Shown here: one piece after another, positions 17,637 to 25,341 of the stretch
Numbering within the stretch: position 1 is the first letter of the stretch
Layout: each line of letters opens with the position of its first letter
Source of the DNA: an uncultured delta proteobacterium
GTDB lineage: Bacteria > Desulfobacterota > Desulfovibrionia > Desulfovibrionales > Desulfovibrionaceae
Assembly: GCA_903843965.1 (NCBI GenBank)
Contig: CAIMRY010000034.1
Location: 1 to 64,000, forward strand
Reading direction: 5' to 3'
Length of the DNA: 64,000 nucleotides
Notes under the pieces: model-generated
What the model was told of the DNA's origin: nothing
The model's input: only the letters and a program-made list of their open reading frames with translations
Databases searched by the model: none
Made by a program: the position numbers and the translations under genes

Positions 17637-17957
17637 GCTTCAAATCCTCCTGAACCGAGCTGCCTATCCTAATCCGGAGATCCATTCGCTACAATAATCT
17701 CGTATTACAATTTACACATACTGACTCCTCTTGTCGAGACCCGATACGTACAAAACAGACTGCTGTCTCTTCAAGCCCCCATGACAGCGCCCTGACAGGG
17801 CGGCAGGTTTTTCTGTCCCGGCCCTGCCTTCGCACGCATGTCTAGACTTTCTCGTTATCGTCAACACCCCGCATTTACGACTTATTTGCACTGTGGCACG
17901 GCCAGTGCATTTCACGCCGCAAAAGGGAATGTTTTTTCGAACAAGGAGGTTTACGTC
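17637..17957. other. Divergent promoter region between REC-TPR gene and flagellin
   Basis: This 321-bp gap is A+T-richer than the coding sequence. It contains the sigma-54-type flagellin promoter (17894-17909) and the flagellin leader. The minus-strand REC-TPR promoter must also lie here; no clear hexamer pair was identified for it. Confidence 0.6.
17894..17909 (+). promoter_or_regulatory. Sigma-54 (RpoN) promoter of flagellin
   Basis: TGGCACGGCCAGTGCA matches the sigma-54 consensus, with GG and GC dinucleotides separated by exactly 10 bp. Transcription would begin near 17920, leaving a ~38-nt leader that includes the AGGAGG ribosome binding site before the ATG at 17958. Confidence 0.8.
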
Positions 17958-18929
17958 ATGTCTTTGGTGATCAATCACAACTTGATGGCGATGAACGCCG
18001 CACGCAACTTACAGACTTCCTACGGAGCACTGGCGACCTCGACCAGACGCCTATCCTCTGGACTGCGCGTCGGCAACGCCGCAGACGACGCGGCCGGTCT
18101 GGCCATCCGCGAGCTCATGCGCGCGGACATCAAGAGCATGAACCAGGGCATCCGCAACGCCAATGACGGCATTTCGATGATCCAGGTCACCGACGGCGCG
18201 CTCCAGGTCGTCGACGAGAAGCTCATCCGCCTGAAGGAACTGGCCATGCAGGCCTCCACAGGCACGTACTCCTCGGACCAGCGCCTGATGATCGACTCCG
18301 AATACCAGGCCATGTGCTCTGAAATCACGCGTATCTCAAACGCCACCGATTTCAACGGCATCCACATGCTCAACGGGCACCTCTCCGGCGACTCCACCAC
18401 GCACAACGGAACCGGCATCGACTCCGTCGGCGCGCTGAAGATCCACTTCGGAACCGGCAACGACTCCGCCGAGGACTACTACTACGTTTCCATGGGCTGC
18501 TCCACCGCCTCGGCCTTGGGTCTGGGGCACCTTGCCGCCGGCAAGAACGCGTACAGCGACGCTGCGATCGATGCAGAGACCGACCCGACCAAGAAGGCCT
18601 CCATGATCACCGCGAACAACGCCGGCCAGTCCATCTCCACCCAGGAGCTGGCACAGCAGTCGCTGGCGGCCATCAACAACGCCATCATCTCCAAGGACAA
18701 GATCCGCGCCAGCCTGGGCGCCCTGCAAAACCGCCTGCAGAACACCATCACCAACCTCTCCATCCAGGCGGAAAACATGCAGGCCTCGGAGTCGCGCATC
18801 TCTGACGTGGACGTGGCCGAGGAAATGACCGAGTTCACCCGCGAGCAAATCCTGAGCCAGTCCGCAGTAGCCATGCTGGCCCAGGCAAACTCCCTGCCCA
18901 AGATGGCCATGCAGCTCATCCAGGGCTAG
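17958..18929 (+). CDS. fliC: Flagellin
   Basis: The 323-aa protein has the conserved D0/D1 N-terminus (SLVINHNLMAMNAARNLQTS, RLSSGLRVGNAADDAAGLAI) and C-terminus (SRISDVDVAEEMTEFTREQI, AVAMLAQANSLPKMAMQLIQ). These flank a modest variable region (about 155-245). This is the short flagellin type, secreted by the flagellar type III system to build the filament. ATG 17958 has AAGGAGG 10 nt upstream. It has its own sigma-54-type promoter and a strong terminator, so it is a monocistronic, highly expressed gene. Confidence 0.97.
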   Translation: MSLVINHNLMAMNAARNLQTSYGALATSTRRLSSGLRVGNAADDAAGLAIRELMRADIKSMNQGIRNANDGISMIQVTDGALQVVDEKLIRLKELAMQASTGTYSSDQRLMIDSEYQAMCSEITRISNATDFNGIHMLNGHLSGDSTTHNGTGIDSVGALKIHFGTGNDSAEDYYYVSMGCSTASALGLGHLAAGKNAYSDAAIDAETDPTKKASMITANNAGQSISTQELAQQSLAAINNAIISKDKIRASLGALQNRLQNTITNLSIQAENMQASESRISDVDVAEEMTEFTREQILSQSAVAMLAQANSLPKMAMQLIQG

Positions 18930-18956
18930 GCCTAAAGCGACGACACATTCGGCTTC

Positions 18957-18989
18957 AAGGCCGGGAGGGGCGACCCTTCCGGCCTTTTT
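18957..18989 (+). terminator. Rho-independent terminator after flagellin
   Basis: AAGGCCGGGAGGG-GCGA-CCCTTCCGGCCTT forms a 13-bp stem with one G-U pair and a tetraloop, followed by TTTTTC. Confidence 0.95.
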
Positions 18990-19061
18990 CGCGCTTTTCC
19001 CGCCCCAAAGGCCGTGCTACACAACGCGCAAGGGCCGCCCGAGGGCCCGGAAGGAGGCCCC

Positions 19062-19907
19062 ATGCGCGGGCTGCCCGCCCTTGTCCTGCTGGTTCTGCTC
19101 GCCCCGGCCCTTGCCCTGGCCCAGGCCCCGCCGACTCAAGCCCCGCCGACTCAAGACAGTCTGGCCCAAGACCGTCTGGCGCCGGACGCACTGGTCCGCT
19201 TCGACACCCGGCCCGGAATGGTCCTGCCCGTGTACCGCATGCGCGCGCCCGGCGCGCCCGCCACGCTGCTGCTGCTCTCCGGCGGCGCGGGCGGCATGGG
19301 CCGCATGGACCACATTGGGGACGGGCAGCCGACCAGCAGAAATTTCCTGGTGCGCAGCCGGGGCTTCTTCGTCCAGGCCGGGTTCGATGTGGCGGTGCTC
19401 GGCCTTCCCTCAGACAAGAAGAGCGGCTGGAGCGCCACGGACCGGCTGGGGGCCGAGCACATGGAGGACATCAAAAGCGTTGTCCGGCAGCTCAAAGCCG
19501 ACACGGGCCTGCCGGTGTGGCTGGTGGGCACGAGCATGGGCACGGTGTCGGCCACGGCCGCAGCCATCGCCTTTGGGCGCGAGGAACTGGCCGGGGTGGT
19601 GCTGACCTCAAGCATCACCGGGCGGCAGAAGACCGGCGCAGCGCCCACCCAGGACCTCTCGGCCATCCGCATCCCGGTGCTGGTCATGCACCATGCCAGG
19701 GACGGCTGCACATTCTGCTCGCCTGCGGAGGCCGCGAGCATCGTGGGCTGGCTGACCAACGCCCCGGTGCGGAAATTTCTGCTGGTGGACGGCGGCGCGG
19801 GCGCCTCGGGCAACCCCTGCGAGGCGCTGCACCATCACGGCTACATCGGCATGGAGCAGGAGGCGGTCAGGCTCATCACGGACTGGATCAGAAACCCGGC
19901 CCCGTAA
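19062..19907 (+). CDS. Secreted alpha/beta-hydrolase
   Basis: The 281-aa protein has a signal peptide (MRGLPALVLLVLLAPALALA, cleavage after ALAQA) and a short Gln/Pro repeat (PPTQAPPTQ). An alpha/beta-hydrolase domain follows with nucleophile elbow GTSMGTVSA, a probable acid in HHARDGCTF and a catalytic His in LHHHGYIGME. The substrate is unknown; the family includes esterases and dienelactone-hydrolase-like enzymes. AAGGAGG lies upstream of ATG 19062. It is convergent with rnc with a 12-nt gap. Confidence 0.85.
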   Translation: MRGLPALVLLVLLAPALALAQAPPTQAPPTQDSLAQDRLAPDALVRFDTRPGMVLPVYRMRAPGAPATLLLLSGGAGGMGRMDHIGDGQPTSRNFLVRSRGFFVQAGFDVAVLGLPSDKKSGWSATDRLGAEHMEDIKSVVRQLKADTGLPVWLVGTSMGTVSATAAAIAFGREELAGVVLTSSITGRQKTGAAPTQDLSAIRIPVLVMHHARDGCTFCSPAEAASIVGWLTNAPVRKFLLVDGGAGASGNPCEALHHHGYIGMEQEAVRLITDWIRNPAP

Positions 19908-19919
19908 GGCCGCGCCGCG

Positions 19920-20621
19920 CTAATCCCCGCTTCTGGGACGCAACGTGGACAGGGCCAGGGCTGCAGCGGCCTGCTCGGCCTTTTTCAGGCTGCCGCCCTC
20001 GCCCCGGAAGCGCGCGCCGCCGGGCAGCACGACCTCCACGGCAAAGACCTTGCTGTGCTCCGGCCCGCTGGATTCCGCCAGAACATACTGGGGCCGCTCG
20101 CGGTGGGTCTCCTGGGTGACCTCCTGCAGGCGGGTCTTGTAGTCCTTGGCCGGGGGCGAGCTGGCGCTTTCCGGAAAGCGCGGACCCAGCAGCCGCAGCA
20201 CCAGCTCGCGCGCGGCCTCAAACCCGCCGTCCAGAAACACCGCGCCGAAGAGCGCCTCCAGCGAATCGGCCAAAAGCCCGTCGCGCCCGCGCCCGCCCTG
20301 GCTCTCCTCGCCCCGGCCCAGGCACAGGGAGCGCTCCAGCTTGAGCTGGCGCGCCACCTCGGCCAGGGTTCCCGTCTTCACCAACCGCGAGCGCACCTTG
20401 GTCAGCAGGCCCTCGTCCGCCGCCTCGTAGCGCCGGTACACCTCCTGGGTCACACACAGCTCCAGCACGGCGTCGCCCAGAAACTCCAGGCGCTCGTTGC
20501 TCTCGCCCGGGCAGCCGCGCTCGTTGGCCCAGGAGCTGTGCGACAGCGCCAGCGTGAGCAGCTTGACTTGCCGGAAACGATAGTGGATGTCTTCCTGTAC
20601 GGTCGCGAGAATATTGTCCAT
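19920..20621 (-). CDS. rnc: Ribonuclease III
   Basis: The 233-aa enzyme carries the RNase III signature NERLEFLGDAVLEL (catalytic Glu/Asp) and DSLEALFGAVFLDGG with the second acidic cluster. A C-terminal double-stranded RNA-binding domain follows (DYKTRLQEVTQE, FRGEGGSLKKAEQAAA). It cleaves dsRNA in rRNA maturation and mRNA turnover. ATG 20621 is chosen because GGGAG lies 5 nt upstream; an in-frame TTG is 12 nt earlier. It is divergent from the acyl-CoA synthetase gene, with only 23 nt between the starts, so the promoters overlap. Confidence 0.96.
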   Translation of the reverse strand: MDNILATVQEDIHYRFRQVKLLTLALSHSSWANERGCPGESNERLEFLGDAVLELCVTQEVYRRYEAADEGLLTKVRSRLVKTGTLAEVARQLKLERSLCLGRGEESQGGRGRDGLLADSLEALFGAVFLDGGFEAARELVLRLLGPRFPESASSPPAKDYKTRLQEVTQETHRERPQYVLAESSGPEHSKVFAVEVVLPGGARFRGEGGSLKKAEQAAAALALSTLRPRSGD

Positions 20622-20644
20622 GAACACTCCCAAAAGGCCCGAAA

Positions 20645-22888
20645 ATGCCCCAGCAGCCCAGAGACCTCAAACCGCTCTTCGAGCCCGCCGCCGTGGCCGT
20701 GGTGGGGGCTTCGCGCAGCCAGGCCAAGGTCGGGGGGCTGGTGCTTTCAAACCTGCTTGAAGCAGGGTACAGGGGCCGCGTCTATCCCGTCAATCCCGCC
20801 GCCGCCCTGCAAGGCAAAGACATCATGGACCTGCCCGCCGTGGCCTCCGTGGCGGAGCTGCCCGACGGCCTGGACCTGGCCGTGGTCTGCCTCCCGCGCG
20901 AGCAGGTTTTGGCTGAGATGCGCATCCTGGCCGCCAAGGGCGTGCGCGCAGCCATCGTGCTGGCCGCAGGCTTCCGCGAGACCGGGCGGCTGGGCTTCGA
21001 GGCCGAGATGGAGCTCAAGCGCATCGCCCAGGACGCGGGCATGGTCCTGCTCGGACCGAACTCGCTGGGGCTCATCAGCACCGGCTGCGCGCTGAACGCC
21101 AGCTTCGCCATCGGCCAGCCGAAACCGGGCGGGGTGGCATTTTTTTCCCAGTCCGGGGCCATGTGCGTGGCCGTGCTGGACTGGGCCATGAGCCTGAACA
21201 TGGGCTTTTCGCGCTTCGTCAGCCTGGGCAACAAGGCCCTGATCGACGAGTCCGCCGTGCTGCGCTACCTGGGCGCAGACCCCGAGACCAGGGTCATCGT
21301 GGGCTACTGCGAAAGCGTGGAGGACGGCGGCGAGTTCATGGCCGCAGCGGCCGAGGTCTCCACCCGCAAGCCCGTGCTGATGCTCAAGGCCGGGAGCACC
21401 GCTGCCGGGGCGCGCGCCGTTTCCGCGCACACCGGAGCCATCTCCGGCTCGCCCGCGGCCTACCGCGCGGCCTTCCGCCAGTCCGGCGTGCTCCAGGTGG
21501 ACGAGGCGGAGCAACTTTTCGGCCTGGCCCAGGCCTTCGCCACCCAGCCCCTGCCTGCCGGGCCGGGCCTGGCCATCCTGACCAATTCCGGCGGGCCGGG
21601 CATCCTGGCTGCGGACGCCTGCGCCCGCAGCGCGCTCACCCTGCCGCGCCCGTCGACTGCTACCTTAAGCCGCCTGACGGAGATCCTGCCCGGATTCGCC
21701 TCGGCCTACAACCCCGTGGACATCATGGGCGACGCCGGGCCGCAGCGCTACCGCGAGGCCCTGGCCGCGCTCTTGGCCGACAGCCAGACCCACGCCGTGC
21801 TGGTGCTTTTGACGCCAACCGCCCTGGCCCAGGCCGAGGCCACGGCCCGCACCGTCATCGAGGCCGCAAACGGGGAGGAAAACCCCGGCAAGAAGCCCGT
21901 GGCCGCCTGCTTCATGGGCCGCGAGGCCGTGCGCGCCGGGCGCGAGCTGCTCCAGGCGGCGGGCATTCCCTGCTACGATTTTCCCGAGGCCGCCGTGGAG
22001 GCCCTGGACGCCCTGTACCTGCACTTCCGGCGCACCCAGAAGCAGCAGCCGCCCGCCACCTCCTGCGACGGCGAGCTGAGCCGGGGCGCCTGCGACGCGC
22101 CCTGGGACGAGGAGGCGCGCTACATCGTGGAGGCGGCCAAAACGCGCGGGCTCATCGAGATCTCCGGGGTCGAGGCCCTGGAGGCGGCCCACGCCGCCGG
22201 GCTGCCGGTCTTGACCACGGGCCTGGCGCGCACCAGCGCCGAGGCCGTGCGCCTGGCCGAGGAGATCGGCCTGCCCGTGTCGCTGCACCTGGCCACGCCC
22301 GAGCCCGGCCCGGCAGCCGGGGCCTGGACGGGCGGCGGGATCGGTTTCGGCGGGGGCGGCGCTGGCGGCGGCTTTGGCGGCGGTGGAGATCCAGAGGCCC
22401 TGGGACGCTTCGCCCGCCTGCGCGACGAGGCCGGGGTGCGCCACGCCTTTTTGGCGCTGACCAGCCGCGCCGCGCGCCTGCGGCCCGAGGCCTACGTCAC
22501 CGGCTGCCTGGTGCAGGCGGCCACCGGCCTGCCGGGCCAGGGCGGCTTTGAGCTGGTGGCGGGCTTCACCCGCGACCCGCAGTTCGGCCCGCTGTTGTCC
22601 TTTGGCCTGGCCGGGGTGAGCAGCGAGCTGTTGGGCGACGTTTCGCACCGGCTGGCCCCGCTGACCCCGGAGGACGCGCGCGAGATGCTGCGCGAGGTGC
22701 GCTTCTACCCGCTGCTGCGCGGGGCGCGGGGGGGCTCGGTGGTCTCGCTGGCCGCGCTGGAGCGGCTGCTTTTGTCCGTTTCGAGGCTGGCCCAGCGCCT
22801 GCCCATGCTTGTGGGTGCGGAATTCTCGCCGGTGCTGGCCGGGCCGGACGGCGTGTTCATCGCCGGGGCGCGCCTGACCCTGGGCTGA
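20645..22888 (+). CDS. NDP-forming acyl-CoA synthetase (fused alpha-beta), ATP-grasp part altered
   Basis: The 747-aa protein has a CoA-binding domain (VAVVGASRSQAKVGG, RVYPVNP), a ligase-CoA domain (SQSGAMCVAVLDWA) with the phosphorylated His in AHTGAISG, and a C-terminal ATP-grasp-type region (TRDPQFGPLLSFG, RLAPLTPEDAREMLRE, PLLRGARGG). The family makes ATP and free acid from acyl-CoA. In the beta part the usual LK...HKSD segment is replaced by LHLATPEPGP and a Gly-rich stretch near residue 565, so nucleotide binding may be weakened. The DRTGG phosphotransacetylase-like gene follows 124 nt downstream. Confidence 0.88.
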   Translation: MPQQPRDLKPLFEPAAVAVVGASRSQAKVGGLVLSNLLEAGYRGRVYPVNPAAALQGKDIMDLPAVASVAELPDGLDLAVVCLPREQVLAEMRILAAKGVRAAIVLAAGFRETGRLGFEAEMELKRIAQDAGMVLLGPNSLGLISTGCALNASFAIGQPKPGGVAFFSQSGAMCVAVLDWAMSLNMGFSRFVSLGNKALIDESAVLRYLGADPETRVIVGYCESVEDGGEFMAAAAEVSTRKPVLMLKAGSTAAGARAVSAHTGAISGSPAAYRAAFRQSGVLQVDEAEQLFGLAQAFATQPLPAGPGLAILTNSGGPGILAADACARSALTLPRPSTATLSRLTEILPGFASAYNPVDIMGDAGPQRYREALAALLADSQTHAVLVLLTPTALAQAEATARTVIEAANGEENPGKKPVAACFMGREAVRAGRELLQAAGIPCYDFPEAAVEALDALYLHFRRTQKQQPPATSCDGELSRGACDAPWDEEARYIVEAAKTRGLIEISGVEALEAAHAAGLPVLTTGLARTSAEAVRLAEEIGLPVSLHLATPEPGPAAGAWTGGGIGFGGGGAGGGFGGGGDPEALGRFARLRDEAGVRHAFLALTSRAARLRPEAYVTGCLVQAATGLPGQGGFELVAGFTRDPQFGPLLSFGLAGVSSELLGDVSHRLAPLTPEDAREMLREVRFYPLLRGARGGSVVSLAALERLLLSVSRLAQRLPMLVGAEFSPVLAGPDGVFIAGARLTLG

Positions 22889-22923
22889 CATTGTGGCGAA
22901 CCTGCGCTGAACCGGGGCTTAAG

Positions 22924-22950
22924 CCCGCGTTCGCGCAGGAGGAACGCGGG
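22924..22950 (+). other. Stem-loop between acyl-CoA synthetase and DRTGG genes
   Basis: CCCGCGTTC and GAACGCGGG form a perfect 9-bp stem with a 9-nt loop in the 124-nt intergenic region. There is no T-run, so it may be an mRNA-processing or stability element rather than a terminator. Confidence 0.4.
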
Positions 22951-23012
22951 GGCCGCCCCTGGAGTTTTGCGATTCTACTCGACATCCATCGACATCAATC
23001 AAGGAGGGCGTC

Positions 23013-24125
23013 ATGCCCGGACTCTACATCGGCTCCACCTCCGGCTATTCCGGCAAGAACACCATCACTGTGGGCCTGGGCCTGGCCTTCCAGAAGGCGG
23101 GGCTCAAGATCGGCTACATGAAGCCCGTGGGGGCCATGCCCGTGGAGACGGACACCGGCCTGGCCGACGAGGACGCGCTCTTCGTGCGGGCGGCCCTTGG
23201 TCTGGAAGACGACCCAGCGCACACGTCCACAGCCATGACCCCGGTGGTGGTGACCCACGACTTCAAGATGGACGCCTTTGAGGGGCGGCTTGCAGGCATG
23301 AGCGGCGAAGGGGGCGGCGGGCTGGCGGCCCAGGTCGCCACGGCCTACCAGGGCCTGGAAAAGGGCCGCGACATCATGCTCGTGGCTGGCAGCGGCAGCA
23401 TGTACTCGGGCAAGTATTCCGGCCTGGACGCCGTGAGCCTGGTCAAGACCCTGGCCGCCAGCGGCGGGACCTTCAAGGCCCTGGTCATCGACCGCTTCGA
23501 GAAGGAGCTGAACTACGACCTGTTGCTCATGCTCAGCGAGCAGATGCAGGGCAACCTCGCGGGCGTGGTCCTAAACGACGTGCCGCCGACCTTCCTGGAG
23601 GAGGTCAGCGGACACCTGGCCCCGTTTCTGGAAAGCCGGGGCATCCCGGTGCTCGGCATCCTCCCGCGCGACCCGCTCATGGGCTCCATCACCGTGGGCG
23701 ACCTGGCCACGCGCCTGGGCGGCAAGGTCATCAGCGCGCACCACAGGACCGACCGGGTGGTCTCGCAGTTTTTGATCGGCACCATGCAGGTGGAGAACTT
23801 CATGCTGCACTTCCGCAAGAAGAAGAACGCTGCGGTCATCGTCGGCGGCGACCGGTCGGACGTTCAGCTGGTGGCCCTTGAAGGCGACTGCCCCTGTCTG
23901 GTGCTCACCGGCAACCTGTACCCCAACGACGTGATTCTGACGCGCTCCGAGGTGCTGGAGACGAGCATCATCATCGTGCGCGAGGACACCTTCACCGTGG
24001 CCAAGAAGATGGAGAACCTGCTCATGCGCCACAAAATGCGCGATGCTGTCAAGGTGCGCCAAGGCGCGGACCTGGTGGCCAAGCACCTGCGCCTGGACAC
24101 CCTGCGGGCCAGCCTGGGGATCTGA
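23013..24125 (+). CDS. Phosphotransacetylase-like P-loop/DRTGG protein
   Basis: The 370-aa protein begins with a BioD-like P-loop ATPase domain (LYIGSTSGYSGKNTITVGLG, a Walker-A-like GYSGKNT). It continues with a DRTGG domain (about 215-325; VGDLATRLGGKVIS, NAAVIVGGDRSDVQ). This is the regulatory N-terminal architecture of long Pta enzymes without the PTA_PTB catalytic domain, so phosphotransacetylase activity should not be assumed. The pairing with an NDP-forming acyl-CoA synthetase suggests control of acetate/acetyl-CoA interconversion. AAGGAGG precedes ATG 23013. Confidence 0.87.
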   Translation: MPGLYIGSTSGYSGKNTITVGLGLAFQKAGLKIGYMKPVGAMPVETDTGLADEDALFVRAALGLEDDPAHTSTAMTPVVVTHDFKMDAFEGRLAGMSGEGGGGLAAQVATAYQGLEKGRDIMLVAGSGSMYSGKYSGLDAVSLVKTLAASGGTFKALVIDRFEKELNYDLLLMLSEQMQGNLAGVVLNDVPPTFLEEVSGHLAPFLESRGIPVLGILPRDPLMGSITVGDLATRLGGKVISAHHRTDRVVSQFLIGTMQVENFMLHFRKKKNAAVIVGGDRSDVQLVALEGDCPCLVLTGNLYPNDVILTRSEVLETSIIIVREDTFTVAKKMENLLMRHKMRDAVKVRQGADLVAKHLRLDTLRASLGI

Positions 24126-24239
24126 CGGCCCGGCGCAGGCGGGCGCAGCCGCAACACATTTTTGGCGGGCCGGAGCCGGGCCTGCGCGCCCCCGCGCTGC
24201 CCACACAATCCCGCCCGCGCAAACCGTAAGGAGACCTCC

Positions 24240-24830
24240 ATGAAACGCATATCCCTGCTGGCCCTGGCCGCCGTGACGCTGCTCGCCGCCTTGGCGTGCG
24301 CCGATTTGGCGGGCCTGGTCGGCCTGTCCCCCGTGGCCCAGGCCCAGGCCGCCAAATCATCGCAGACCAAAGCCAAGAAGACCGAGCCCGCAGCGCCCAA
24401 GGTCACCGGCGTCAAGATTCTGGAGTTCGGCATCTACACCTCCACGGTGGTGCAGCGCATACACGCGGCCAGCGTGGCCGACGGCATCAAGGACCGCGCC
24501 ACGGACTTCAAGCTGGTGCGCAAGTCCACCCTGGTCGACGCCCGGCTGGGCACCAGCATCGGCATGAAATACATTCTGCGCGGCACGCCCAAGGACGGCC
24601 ACGTGACCATCGAGGTGGGCGTGGTCCACCCGCCCATGGTCAACCCGCAGACCCACGAGACAATGACCCGCAGCAGCGCCAATTTTGAGCGCGTCATCGG
24701 CCAACCGGAGCATGCGGTGTGGAGCTTCGACACGCAGGCCGACCTGGTGCCCGGCGACTACACCATCGAGATCGTGAGCGAGGGCAAGGTGCTGGCCCAG
24801 AAGGTCTTCCGGGTGCGCATCCGGGACTAG
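24240..24830 (+). CDS. Secreted DUF3859-type protein
   Basis: The 196-aa product has a signal peptide (MKRISLLALAAVTLLAALAC) and a Lys/Ala linker. A single beta-rich domain follows (VKILEFGIYTS, RKSTLVDARLGTSIGMKYIL, VWSFDTQADLVPGDYTIEIV), which I associate with DUF3859. A Cys sits at the end of the hydrophobic core (LAC), so a lipoprotein is possible, but AQAQA also gives a signal peptidase I site. The role is unknown. AAGGAG lies 7 nt before ATG 24240. It is convergent with the Cys-cluster gene, with 13 nt between stops. Confidence 0.75.
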   Translation: MKRISLLALAAVTLLAALACADLAGLVGLSPVAQAQAAKSSQTKAKKTEPAAPKVTGVKILEFGIYTSTVVQRIHAASVADGIKDRATDFKLVRKSTLVDARLGTSIGMKYILRGTPKDGHVTIEVGVVHPPMVNPQTHETMTRSSANFERVIGQPEHAVWSFDTQADLVPGDYTIEIVSEGKVLAQKVFRVRIRD

Positions 24831-24843
24831 GGCGGGGGGCGCC

Positions 24844-25161
24844 TCAGCCGCGCCGCCTGACCTCACCGCGCCAGGGGTTGTGCCGGGCGCAGCAGCCCTG
24901 GCCCACGAACAGCGGCGTCAGGTCCACGCCCTGTTGCGGGCGCAGCACCAGGGCGCACACGTAGCGCGCGCCGGTCCACTCCAGCGCCGGGCAGCGCGGG
25001 GTGTAGCCGTAGACCGTGTGCGAAACCTCGCAGGGGTTGTCCAGGCAGCACCAGCCGCAGCCCAGGCAGTCGAGCTCCGGCAAGCCGGGCTCGCGAGGCG
25101 AGAAAAATTCGTCGGAGCCGTTGTCGTAATCACTGCCATTATTATTGTCAGTATCGCACAT
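24844..25161 (-). CDS. YkgJ-like cysteine-cluster protein
   Basis: The 105-aa protein has nine Cys, most in LDCLGCGWCCLDNPC, with others at RCPAL, YVCAL and QGCCARH, a pattern of the Zn/Fe-binding YkgJ family. A polar Asn/Asp/Ser-rich N-terminus (DTDNNNGSDYDNGSD) is encoded by noticeably A+T-richer sequence. The ribosome binding site before ATG 25161 is weak, so the true start may differ. The function is unknown; metal or Fe-S binding is likely. It is divergent from the large PAS kinase. Confidence 0.7.
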   Translation of the reverse strand: MCDTDNNNGSDYDNGSDEFFSPREPGLPELDCLGCGWCCLDNPCEVSHTVYGYTPRCPALEWTGARYVCALVLRPQQGVDLTPLFVGQGCCARHNPWRGEVRRRG

Positions 25162-25341
25162 GGGGCCGAGAATAGGCCAGGCCACTGGCGAAGGCAACCG
25201 CTGGGCGCCGCAGGATTGATACTCATTTCCAGCGCGCTTGCCTTTATTCGCTAACGTGGAGTATACGACGAAACGAGTATGGATTTCCGCCCGCCCGTGG
25301 AGGCTGGCGGCACCTTGGCGCAGAAGGGGGGGAGGCTGGAC

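Noticed and set aside
25213-25231. Fur-box-like sequence ttgatactcatttcc between the Cys-cluster gene and the PAS kinase
   Set aside because: The match to known iron boxes is partial and no iron-transport gene is adjacent.
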